This document shows positions 8,640 to 16,154 of a DNA stretch of 47,975 bases, piece after piece. A program made the translations under genes and the position numbers. This stretch comes from Halobacterium sp. CBA1126 (GTDB lineage: Archaea > Halobacteriota > Halobacteria > Halobacteriales > Halobacteriaceae): assembly GCF_009741975.1 (NCBI RefSeq), contig NZ_WPCF01000005.1, positions 1 to 47,975 on the forward strand, read 5' to 3'. Numbering within the stretch: the stretch's first letter is position 1; every line of letters starts with the position of its first letter. Under the pieces are notes generated by a model that ran no database searches, had not been told where the DNA came from, and saw only the letters and a list, made by a program, of their open reading frames with translations.

Positions 8640-9734
8640 ATGCGCGTCGCAGCCATCGGTGTCGGCGGTGCGGGCGGACGCATCGTCGACGCCCTCCTCG
8701 AAGATGACGGGTCGCGGGACGTGTCGTATCTCGACGGTGCATGCGTTCTAGACACCGACCGCGCGGCTCTCGCCGACCTCAATACGGTCCCCGAGGCCGC
8801 ACGGCAGCTGTTCGGGCAAGCCAAAACTAGTGGGACCGGAGCGGACGGTGATCCAGAGCGCGCGACAGCGGCATTCGAGGCCGACCGCATCGAAAGTCGG
8901 CGCGCCGCTGAAGACATCGTCACGGCCGAGGCCGCCGCAACCGTACTCATCGCCTCACTTGGCGGTGGCACCGGCGCTGGCGTCACCGCCAAACTCGCGG
9001 GTGCACTTCAGGAGCTGTACGACCACCCCATCTATGCAGTCACCGTCCTCCCTGCGGCCCACGAGGAGATTCCCGAGAGGAACCCGGCACGGGCGCTCCA
9101 AGCAGTGGATAGCGCGGTGGACGCACAGATCGTCTTCGACAACGACGTGTGGCTCGATCCGGACGACGACATCACAGCTGTCGCTGGAGAGCTAAATCAA
9201 GTGCTTGTGGAGCGGCTCGGCGCGCTCTTCAGCGCTGGTGAAGTTGCAGCCGCTGATACGGTGGGTCAGCGCGTCGTCGATGCCAGCGAGATCATCGCCA
9301 CGCTGAACGAAGGCGGGTTAGCGACAATCGGGTACGCCGAGCAGCGCCTGCAAAGCGAGCAACAGTCCGGGCTAGAAGCAGTTCTCGACCGCATTCGTGG
9401 CCTCGTCGGGTCAGCTGACGGGGCTGTCGACGAAATCGCGGCGATCAAGACGGTCGAGACGACGCTTCGGCGGGCGACGCGGGGACGCTTAACTTTCGAC
9501 TGTCCCCTAGATGGAGCAGCAAGCGGGCTGCTAGTCGTCGCCGGTCCACCGTCATGGCTACATCAGTCAGCGATCTCGGACGGGCAGAGCTGGCTCGCCG
9601 AGGAGATCGGGTCAGTGCAGCTCCGCACCGGCGACAATCCACTGCCGAACAGCGATAGTCTAAGCGTCCTCGTGGTATTCGCAGGAATCCGAGATGCACC
9701 ACGGATCGACGCCCTGCGAACCACGGATCGGTAA
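8640..9734 (+). CDS. CetZ-family tubulin-like GTPase (divergent member)
   Basis: 364 residues from the ATG at 8640. An upstream extension to 8583 is open but starts poorly, and the Met-Arg-Val-Ala-Ala-Ile-Gly-Val-Gly-Gly-Ala-Gly start matches the family. Tubulin/FtsZ features: N-terminal nucleotide loop GVGGAGG (residues 7-13), the T4 signature GGGTGAG at 108-114, and the segment F-D-N-D-x-W used for nucleotide contacts. The family-typical A-G-P-P and P-x-P-N-S-D motifs are near the C-terminus. CetZ proteins are haloarchaeal cytoskeletal GTPases controlling cell shape and motility. This copy differs from CetZ1/2 (Ala for Ser in the T4 loop, a long acidic insert after residue 65), so it is an accessory paralogue. 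Role unknown; it pairs with the coiled-coil gene upstream. Confidence 0.88.
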   Translation: MRVAAIGVGGAGGRIVDALLEDDGSRDVSYLDGACVLDTDRAALADLNTVPEAARQLFGQAKTSGTGADGDPERATAAFEADRIESRRAAEDIVTAEAAATVLIASLGGGTGAGVTAKLAGALQELYDHPIYAVTVLPAAHEEIPERNPARALQAVDSAVDAQIVFDNDVWLDPDDDITAVAGELNQVLVERLGALFSAGEVAAADTVGQRVVDASEIIATLNEGGLATIGYAEQRLQSEQQSGLEAVLDRIRGLVGSADGAVDEIAAIKTVETTLRRATRGRLTFDCPLDGAASGLLVVAGPPSWLHQSAISDGQSWLAEEIGSVQLRTGDNPLPNSDSLSVLVVFAGIRDAPRIDALRTTDR

Positions 9735-9808
9735 CGCAACTTGGGCAACGCCAGCTCCGTATCGAGCAGAAACAACCGCTCCAGCAGACACTGCAGTAGT
9801 ATTGAGGG

Positions 9809-10522
9809 TTAGTTCGATATCCAGCCAGGCTCTTCGACGTCGGTGTCGTTGAGCTGGCTAACGGTCGCGGTGAGCGTCGTGGTTATCGTCTGGTCGCCCT
9901 GCGTGTACTCGAATTCGCCAGTAAACTGGCGAATCCGGCCACGATCGTCAACGGCGACTGTCCCCGAAAAGTCCGTCACCGTGGTGTTTGCACCCGTCGA
10001 GTTACGGAACGACTGCCGAAGCGCGTCGGTGCCCGCGGTCTCATACGCCATCACCTCATCGCCGTCAAACGTGTGGGTTCCGTTGCGTTCGAACGTGGCA
10101 TTTGGCGATACGTACGTGGCGATCGGCTCAACGCCGCGTCGCGCAGATGTCACGTTGACAGCTTGGTCAGACTGTGAGACGCGTGTTTGGTTGCCGTACT
10201 GGAACCGCTGCTGGGTCCAATTCCCAGCCGTATAGACCGTCGTATTGGCGAACGAGTTCATCGAATGCTGGAGATACCGCTGGGCGGCGGGGTCGATCTG
10301 ATATTCGATGCGAGAGGAAGTGTCGCCGGCCTGTGTAATCGCAAGGACGGTGGTGAAACTCGTGTCGTTTAACGCAGCCGCGTGGCGGTCGATCCGCTCG
10401 TCTGTAATCGACACGGTTTCCGGATAATCAGATGTTGTTGCGGGTGAGCTACCTATGCCGGCGCAACCGGCGAGCAGCAGCAGGCCGAGTACGGCGACCG
10501 TAAGAAATGGACGACGATGCAT
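9809..10522 (-). CDS. Secreted lipoprotein, DUF7537-like
   Basis: 237 residues with a lipoprotein signal: basic start, Leu-rich core and lipobox Leu-Leu-Ala-Gly-Cys with the lipidated Cys at 20. The mature part is acidic, Asn/Thr rich with many N-glycosylation sequons. It carries the pattern seen in haloarchaeal DUF7537 lipoproteins (Ala-Thr-Tyr-Val-Ser-Pro-Asn, then Gly-Thr-His-Thr-Phe-Asp-Gly, then Asp-Asp-Arg-Gly-Arg-Ile). An AT-rich box (complement of 10544-10551) lies about 26 bases before the start, so the message is probably leaderless. It is convergent with cetZ and is anchored outside the cell. Function unknown. Confidence 0.8.
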   Translation of the reverse strand: MHRRPFLTVAVLGLLLLAGCAGIGSSPATTSDYPETVSITDERIDRHAAALNDTSFTTVLAITQAGDTSSRIEYQIDPAAQRYLQHSMNSFANTTVYTAGNWTQQRFQYGNQTRVSQSDQAVNVTSARRGVEPIATYVSPNATFERNGTHTFDGDEVMAYETAGTDALRQSFRNSTGANTTVTDFSGTVAVDDRGRIRQFTGEFEYTQGDQTITTTLTATVSQLNDTDVEEPGWISN

Positions 10523-10888
10523 ACGTTCAATCGGACCGCCGGGGAGAAAAGGGCTTGTACTTTCGGCGGGGTGGCAATCAGTAAGCCACCAGCCACTTGG
10601 CCCCTCTACTGTAGAGTTGGACTCGTAATTACGTAGATAGAGGGTCTCGTTCGAGAAGCGTCCGTGTCACGCGCAGTAGCTGTTGCTGTAGTAGTCTGTA
10701 TCAAGTCGGGGACTGGTGGGTGTGGCTCCGCGTGGATGACAGCCTGACACCACTCCCAAGTCACCGACAGTCGAAAATAGACAGTGCAGCATATTAATTG
10801 TTGTGGTGAGACAGGGTGCAGTGTTCAGGTGCGGAGTCAATAGACGAGTAAGGTAATTAGTAGTTGGTAGTTTGTGGGCTCGGGTGTC
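10523..10888. other. Intergenic stretch, no gene seen
   Basis: Apart from the lipoprotein promoter at its left edge I find no frame with coding sense, no hairpin of note and no tRNA. It is relatively A+T rich for the window. Confidence 0.4.
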
Positions 10889-10935
10889 GGCTTCCTCCCC
10901 GCCCACTGTGGGACGGGGAATCCGCCTCGCTACCT
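10889..10935 (-). mobile_element. Solo IS605-type left end
   Basis: Read on the minus strand this is gtagcgaggcgg followed by a hairpin (ccccgtccca/tgggcgggg), matching the left ends at 5967 and 42795 (gcggtagcga plus hairpin). No tnpB gene follows it in its own orientation. It sits directly beside the IS6 relic, so it is probably a leftover from an older element. Confidence 0.4.
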
Positions 10936-10944
10936 AGTTTGAAT

Positions 10945-11603
10945 GGTGTGGTAGAGCCTTTCCTGCGTGTCTGTGCCCGAAACACTCGCCTCAACGGGAG
11001 TATCATCCAGATTGACTTAGAGTTTGTTGAACGAGAAACGATACCGCAGCTGCTGATGAAGGTCCGTATTCAACACGATCTTGCTGACCGCTGGCTTTCG
11101 AATACTGTCCCTATTCTTTAGATATTTGGTGCGAACGAATACGCTCCATCGTTCACAACTGGGTGCAAGGCCGAGTTACACCCCGAGCCTAGACGGAGCC
11201 CGGGCCCCGTCGCGGTAGACGAAACAGTGGTCCGACTCAATAACGAACAGTACTGGCTGTACGCTGCTGTCGTTCCCGAAACGAACGAATCACTCCATAC
11301 AAATAAGAAACCAACGCTACGAACGTGATTCGCTCGTTTTCGCCGATTTCCGAGAGAAACACGGCGTCGATAATGCCGTGTTTCTCGTTGATGACGTACC
11401 CACACTGAAAGACGCTTGTCAGCGATACGGGCTTCGATTCCAGTAGGAAAACAGGGGGATCGGGATGGTACTGAGCAGATCTTTCGAGCGGTAAAACGAC
11501 GAACAGCCTCGTTCTCAAACTGTTGCAGTATCGCCGCAGCAGATACCGCCGATGATTGGCTCAGTTCGTTCACCTTCACATGGAATCAGCTAATCTGAAC
11601 ACC
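10945..11603 (+). pseudogene. IS6-family (ISH) transposase relic with both ends
   Basis: The order of an IS6 transposase can be followed through several frames. First comes L-E-F-V-E-R-E-T-I-P-Q-L-L-M-K, then L-S-N-T-V and V-H-N-W-V. Next is the DDE-region piece V-A-V-D-E-T-V-V-R-L-N-N-E-Q-Y-W-L-Y, then A-V-F-L-V-D-D and V-K-R-R-T-A-S-F-S-N-C. The usual W-N-Q-L-I stop is at 11596-11598. Stops and indels break it in at least three places (near 11190, 11330 and 11445), so it cannot be active. Short terminal repeats lie at about 10945 (ggtgtggtaga) and 11603 (tctgaacacc). The size of about 660 bp fits this group. Confidence 0.75.
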
Positions 11604-11869
11604 ACCGCATCACCGTTCAATCCCCAGTCATCGCTACTGGGGCATTCGGCAGTCCCGTCCGTGGACATATCCATCCTACCCTCCATCTGCGTAGCTCTTC
11701 GAGACACCCCCTTTTGTACGCCAACTAACAAAGTCCCTTGTGTGGTCAGTTCTTTCCTAAAGCGACTGGACTCCACGTTCAATTTAGCCTTACCCTTAGC
11801 CGTTGTCGCCCAGGCCGACTTCCGAAGAGCTGGAAGAAGGTCGATTTCTCTAAAATGGTAGTTCTCGGA
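11604..11869. other. Intergenic, no gene recognised
   Basis: Short frames on both strands lack the acidic composition and codon pattern of haloarchaeal genes. A small hairpin (ccccagt/actgggg near 11621-11642) is the only structure seen. Confidence 0.3.
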
Positions 11870-11956
11870 TTATGCGTCGTCTTCTCTCCGACGGCGGAGA
11901 GCGATAGCAGCGATAGCAACGATTGCGATTCCAGCGATCAGTTTGGGTCGAGACAT
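11870..11956 (-). CDS. Possible 28-residue single-pass membrane microprotein
   Basis: Reads Met-Ser-Arg-Pro-Lys, a hydrophobic helix of about 15 residues (Ile, Ala, Val, Leu), then four Arg and an acidic end (Glu-Asp-Asp-Ala), stop. The helix and flanking charges are what a tiny membrane protein would show. An alternative is the detached anchor of a former surface protein, since such tails also end in Arg runs. There is no strong promoter. Low certainty. Confidence 0.3.
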   Translation of the reverse strand: MSRPKLIAGIAIVAIAAIALRRRREDDA

Positions 11957-12255
11957 ACAGTTGGATGTACGTGTCTATGACACAAAAGGGTGGGCGGTCC
12001 GCAGTAGCGTGGACAGCCGGGGTTTCTTTGGAAGCATGAGAAGTATCCGATAACTTCCGCAGTTCTTCAACTCTCGAAGCGGAGAACGCAGTAATCACCC
12101 ATCCATCCTACCACTCGCCGGTAGATAATAACTAGGGGCGTTTCCCAGATGACTCCGGCGGATGTCCCACCAAACACGGCAATCACTCTCCAGAGTGATA
12201 GACGGTCGGCGGCGAAACGGACCAGCACAGTCGCACTATCGACAGCGTGTCGGCT

Positions 12256-12414
12256 ATGACCACGCAACTCGCAGCCGCCGGCGGTCAGACAACACAACAG
12301 GTCCTGCTCGTCGACGGTATCGCTGGCGGTTTCTCCGGTCCACTCGTCGGGCTCGTCCTCGTTAGTGCCTGCGTTAGCTGGGCCGGCTATCGGCGCTTCC
12401 GGACCACCGACTGA
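12256..12414 (+). CDS. Small membrane protein of 52 residues
   Basis: The ATG at 12256 opens a 52-codon frame. After a polar N-terminus (Gln, Thr) a single hydrophobic helix at about residues 24-44 (Gly-Pro-Leu-Val-Gly-Leu-Val-Leu-Val) is followed by a basic end (Tyr-Arg-Arg-Phe-Arg). High G+C at third positions supports coding. It lies 57 bp upstream of the TrmB-like regulator on the same strand. Family not recognised. Confidence 0.45.
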   Translation: MTTQLAAAGGQTTQQVLLVDGIAGGFSGPLVGLVLVSACVSWAGYRRFRTTD

Positions 12415-12471
12415 TTGCACGCTGCGAGTTATGAGCCACGATTTTTAGCAGTGTGGTTCTTAGCGGGAGTT

Positions 12472-13233
12472 ATGGACGATACCGCCCTGACAGAGACGCT
12501 CAAGGAGTTGGGATTATCGACGTACGCCGCAGAGACTTTCCTCGGGTTACAGCGGGTTGGCACTGCAACAGCCAGCGACATCGCCGCCGTTACTGACGTC
12601 CCGCGTTCGCAGGTGTACGGGGCAGCTGATGAGCTAGCACAGCTTGGCTTGGTAAACGTTCAATCAGCGAACCCCAAAGAGTTCCGGGCTGTCGCTCCGG
12701 ATACAGCCGGTGAACTGCTACAGTCACGAATTGCTCGACAGACGACGGAGATGGTGAACCAACTGGAAGCGATTCGGGAGGCGGACGCTCGGCCCGGACA
12801 GGAGGAATCGAATTCAATCTGGCGGGTGCAAGGACTGCAAAACACCAACCAGAAGGCAATCGACCTCCTTGAATCCGCGGACCGCCGAGTTCAGTACTAC
12901 GTTACTGCTGCTGCGTTTCTTCCGAGCACCGCGGTTGACGCTCTCAAGGCGACCGCCGTCGACGACTGCACGGTCTCAGTATTTGCACCGGCTGATACTA
13001 CAGTTGCTGAGCGTCAACCAGAACTAACCACGGAAACAATCGGTGTCGAGTATATTGACCCTCCGACCGCGTTTGCGGACAACTGCACCCGGCTTCTGGT
13101 CGTCGATGACAGCGCAGTCCTGGTCGGCGTCACAACGCCACGGGCCCCCCACGAGGAGCTATGCTTCTGGAGTGCCAGTGAACGAATCGCCCCGCCACTC
13201 GCAGTGGCTTTTCGCGCGGTGCTGCGCCAGTAG
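12472..13233 (+). CDS. TrmB-like winged-helix transcriptional regulator
   Basis: 253 residues from the ATG at 12472. A TATA-like atttttag box is centred 27 bases upstream, so this start suits a leaderless message better than the longer frame opening at 12415. The N-terminal winged helix (about residues 5-75) has the TrmB pattern: Leu-Gly-Leu-Ser-Thr-Tyr-Ala-Ala-Glu-Thr-Phe, then Ala-Ser-Asp-Ile-Ala, then Val-Pro-Arg-Ser-Gln-Val-Tyr. A short coiled linker follows (about 90-110), then an effector domain (about 115-250) of the phospholipase-D-like/TrmB C-terminal type. It would bind DNA as a dimer; its ligand and targets are unknown. The 52-residue membrane protein lies just upstream. Confidence 0.8.
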   Translation: MDDTALTETLKELGLSTYAAETFLGLQRVGTATASDIAAVTDVPRSQVYGAADELAQLGLVNVQSANPKEFRAVAPDTAGELLQSRIARQTTEMVNQLEAIREADARPGQEESNSIWRVQGLQNTNQKAIDLLESADRRVQYYVTAAAFLPSTAVDALKATAVDDCTVSVFAPADTTVAERQPELTTETIGVEYIDPPTAFADNCTRLLVVDDSAVLVGVTTPRAPHEELCFWSASERIAPPLAVAFRAVLRQ

Positions 13234-13280
13234 TGTCCCCATCGCACACGTGGGCTGACGGGCGTTGACTGCGGGACCCA

Positions 13281-13451
13281 TCAAGGGAGCTGCCGCCATT
13301 CCGTCCCGCACTCCGGGCAGGCCCGAACCGTACCGACCTCATCGGGATCGTTCTTCGTGACCAACTGTTCCTCGCAGTCCGCACACTCCAAGCGCTCGTA
13401 CACATCTTTCGAAATTGCACCCTCGCGAAGGGCACGTCGAACGGAATCCAT
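13281..13451 (-). CDS. HVO_0758-like zinc-finger microprotein
   Basis: 56 residues with two zinc-knuckle motifs, C-A-D-C (residues 23-26) and C-P-E-C-G (about 47-51). Between them lies the family-typical Thr-Lys-Asn-Asp-Pro-Asp-Glu-Val segment. Length, start (Met-Asp-Ser-Val-Arg-Arg-Ala-Leu-Arg) and order match the HVO_0758 family of haloarchaeal one-zinc microproteins. An AT-rich box on the minus strand (about 13476-13482) is 28 bases before the start, so the message is probably leaderless. It converges with the TrmB-like gene. Probably regulatory or protein-binding; exact role not known from sequence. Confidence 0.85.
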   Translation of the reverse strand: MDSVRRALREGAISKDVYERLECADCEEQLVTKNDPDEVGTVRACPECGTEWRQLP

Positions 13452-13562
13452 ACATCCGGCTCCGCGCTCCCGGCAGAAAAACTCTGCTGGTCATAGAGCC
13501 TGATACGTAGCGAGCGGAAGTTCTCTCCTTCATCGACAGGAGGATATCTATCTGTCGACGAC

Positions 13563-14186
13563 TCAGTCCGCGAGAACCGTCTCCAAATAAGCGTGAATCG
13601 CTTCGCGGACTGGCTCTACGTCCGCATTCGTCGTGACTCGGCGGGAGAAGACGCCGATCAAAAGCGTTGAAACGACCGACGCCACGCATTCCGCATCGAC
13701 GTCAGCAAACTGGCCACTGTCGATCCCCGCTTGAATGACATCCCTAATGTGGTCCTGCTGGAGACGCGTAATCTCCGTAATCTTCTCTCGGTAGGCGTCA
13801 TCGTGGGTTGCCTGTGCCCGAATCTGTATGAATACTCGAAGCGTCTCCTCCGACGGTGGCGAGAACCCCGTTGGCTCCCCGTTTATCTGTCGTCCAAAGA
13901 CGATCTGATCGATGAAGCACCGGAGCTGCTGAAGGGGGTCGGCATCCTCCCGCTGAACCGTCCGGTATTTCATCTCCTCGATGACGTAATCAACGAGCGC
14001 GAGCAGGAGGCTGTCCTTGTCCGAGTAATAGTGATACACCGATGCCTTCTCGATGCCGGCCTCCTCTGCGATGCGGCTCATCGTGAGCCCACTGTAGCCA
14101 TACCGCTCCAAAACGATAAACGAGGCCCGGAGAATTCCCTCACGAGTGTCCTCTGGAGGGCCTGCAAAGGGGCTCTCTATATCCAT
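13563..14186 (-). CDS. TetR/AcrR-family transcriptional repressor
   Basis: 207 residues from the Met at 14186; the frame is open further upstream, but that part lies in the A+T-rich promoter and is not acidic. The N-terminal helix-turn-helix (about residues 15-60) shows the TetR pattern: Leu-Thr-Met-Ser-Arg-Ile-Ala-Glu-Glu-Ala-Gly, then Ala-Ser-Val-Tyr-His-Tyr-Tyr-Ser-Asp-Lys. The rest is an all-helical ligand-binding domain. It is divergent from the surface-protein/RND exporter pair at 14502-18600. By analogy with AcrR-type systems it should repress that operon and release it on binding a small hydrophobic molecule. The shared 315 bp region would hold its operator. Confidence 0.88.
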   Translation of the reverse strand: MDIESPFAGPPEDTREGILRASFIVLERYGYSGLTMSRIAEEAGIEKASVYHYYSDKDSLLLALVDYVIEEMKYRTVQREDADPLQQLRCFIDQIVFGRQINGEPTGFSPPSEETLRVFIQIRAQATHDDAYREKITEITRLQQDHIRDVIQAGIDSGQFADVDAECVASVVSTLLIGVFSRRVTTNADVEPVREAIHAYLETVLAD

Positions 14187-14501
14187 AGTTGTACTTCTCG
14201 GGGTGGTTTTTTTCAAGTTGCTGTTTGACAAAGTACTGTTGTAAGTATAAAGGTTGATTACCTCCCAAACGTTCGGTAGGCACACAGTCGGGCAGCTGAC
14301 AGCAACCGACACTCGCTCTCGAGCCGACTACTGCACCGTACGAGCACCCCCAATCACGATGACAGGACCGCCCACACTCCACTCCGCTGGACTATACACG
14401 CAGATGAACGCCCAAACCAAACTTCCACGGTATCACTCAGCACTATCTCCCGCGACACGGCTGTCGCCGGTGAACCACAACACCGCTAACGAACGCACGT
14501 A
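14187..14501. promoter_or_regulatory. Divergent promoter region of the TetR gene and exporter operon
   Basis: The TetR-proximal end is clearly A+T rich. The complement of about 14240-14252 gives a tttatac TATA-like box for the repressor gene. The imperfect symmetric sequence agtactgttgtaagta (14232-14247) is a candidate operator. The other half is ordinary sequence leading to the ATG at 14502; no TATA box there is convincing. Confidence 0.35.
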
Positions 14502-16154
14502 ATGAACACGTCACGAATCCCGACGATCATCGTCGTTGCGGTCGTCGTAGCTTCGGTCGCCATCGCAGGCGTTCCTGGCGCAGTCAGCGCCCAAGAATCC
14601 GGGGAAGTAATCGGCCAACCGGACATTTCCTTCGCCACGTCAACCGGCGAAGTCTCAGCCGGGACCAGCGACGAACTCAGCATCGCGATCACGAACCGCG
14701 GATCCATCGATAAGGGTGGCCCGTCCCAATACGAAAACCGAGTGACGACCGCCCGAGGGATGACGATGAGCCTGGATGACGGCAACGTGCCGATTGACGT
14801 TCAAGCCGGTGAACTCTCCATCGGGAACGTCCCAACTGGCTCCAGCCAAGTGGCAGTCCCGATCGAAATCGCTGAAGATGCTGCATCGGGCACGTACAAG
14901 ATTCCGGTCGAGTACGAGTACCAGTTCTCACGAGTCGTTGACTACGACGCGTACGGAACCGATTACAGTGACTTCACACGCACGCGTACCGGGTCTATCA
15001 CGGTGGTGGTAGCTGACGACGCCCGCTTCGAAGTGGTTGACATCTCTGGCACGGCCCAGATCGGCGATGACAGTGACGTCTCGATGACACTTCGAAATAC
15101 GGGCGCGGAAATCGCTCGTGGAGCCACCGTCGGTATAACCTCCCGCAGCAACGCATTAACCTTTGATTCCGGTGGCCCGAGCGCAACGTCGTACGTGGGT
15201 GACTGGGAGTCCGGGGAGACCCGGAACGTGTCGTATGGCGTCTCTCTCGCACCCGATGCGACACAGCGTGGGTACACGCTCGATCTAACGGTTGACTACG
15301 AGGATGCGAACGGCATCAGCCAGTCATCCGAGCCGATGACAGCCGGCGTTGAGGCCATCGATGAACAAGCGTTCGCGTTCAGTGATGTAGACACGTCACT
15401 TCGCGTGGGTGAGGACGGCGAAATCACGGGGACCGTCACAAACCAGGGCCCACAGCCTGCAAGGAGTGTCGTCGTTCGCTACGCCGATGAGTCCACGACG
15501 ATGGTGCCGATCGAAGAATCTGTCGCCGTCGGCTCGCTCGACGCGGGCGAATCCGCATCGTTCCGACTGCCGATCGAAGTTACGAGTAGCGCCGAGGCGA
15601 GTCCGAACCTAATCGACTTCGCAGTTGACTACCGGAACGCCGATGGTGACCGGCGGGCGTACGATAAGCTCGACGTCCGCGCTGCTGTCGCTCCCGAACG
15701 CGATCAGTTTACTGTTGAGCTCGCCGAACGGACAATCGAGACGGGCGGCTCACGCACGATCGCTGTCGACGTGACGAACAATCTGAACGAAACCGTCACG
15801 GACATCGAAGCACGGCTGTTCGCTGACGACCCCCTCGATACGGGTGATGCAGACACCGGCTACGTCGAGTCTATGGAGCCAGGGGAAACCGTCACGGTGT
15901 CCTTCGAGTTGACGGCAGCGTCGTCGGCAACGCCGGATAAGACGTACCCGATTTCGTTCGACTTCCGGTACGACGACCAGCGGGGGAACAGCCAGTTGAC
16001 GGACACCATGCGCGTCCCGATCAACGTCGTGGAGAGTAGTGGTGGCGGCCTCCCGATGCCGCTAATCATCGGCGCAGTCGTCCTCATCGGGGGGGGCTGC
16101 AGCAGTGCTCTGGTATCGGAGGCAGTAACTGATGGGAATCGGAGACCGGATTGA
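14502..16154 (+). CDS. COG1361/CARDB-type secreted protein, partner of the RND exporter (C-terminus frameshifted)
   Basis: 550 residues in the open frame. The signal peptide spans about 1-30 (Ile/Val/Ala core, Ala-Gln cleavage). Four or five repeated beta-sandwich modules follow, with the CARDB/COG1361 rhythm (Val-Thr-Asn-Gln-Gly, Leu-Asp-Ala-Gly-Glu-Ser). The membrane anchor starts near residue 515. The last residues are odd. With one G fewer in the run of eight at 16089-16096 the protein would end Ala-Ala-Ala-Val-Leu-Trp-Tyr-Arg-Arg-Gln, stop at 16126-16128, a normal anchor and basic tail just before the RND start. As given, it overlaps the RND gene by 23 bases. I take the 8-G run as a +1 slip or sequence error. 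It probably works with the exporter at the outer face. Confidence 0.85.
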   Translation: MNTSRIPTIIVVAVVVASVAIAGVPGAVSAQESGEVIGQPDISFATSTGEVSAGTSDELSIAITNRGSIDKGGPSQYENRVTTARGMTMSLDDGNVPIDVQAGELSIGNVPTGSSQVAVPIEIAEDAASGTYKIPVEYEYQFSRVVDYDAYGTDYSDFTRTRTGSITVVVADDARFEVVDISGTAQIGDDSDVSMTLRNTGAEIARGATVGITSRSNALTFDSGGPSATSYVGDWESGETRNVSYGVSLAPDATQRGYTLDLTVDYEDANGISQSSEPMTAGVEAIDEQAFAFSDVDTSLRVGEDGEITGTVTNQGPQPARSVVVRYADESTTMVPIEESVAVGSLDAGESASFRLPIEVTSSAEASPNLIDFAVDYRNADGDRRAYDKLDVRAAVAPERDQFTVELAERTIETGGSRTIAVDVTNNLNETVTDIEARLFADDPLDTGDADTGYVESMEPGETVTVSFELTAASSATPDKTYPISFDFRYDDQRGNSQLTDTMRVPINVVESSGGGLPMPLIIGAVVLIGGGCSSALVSEAVTDGNRRPD

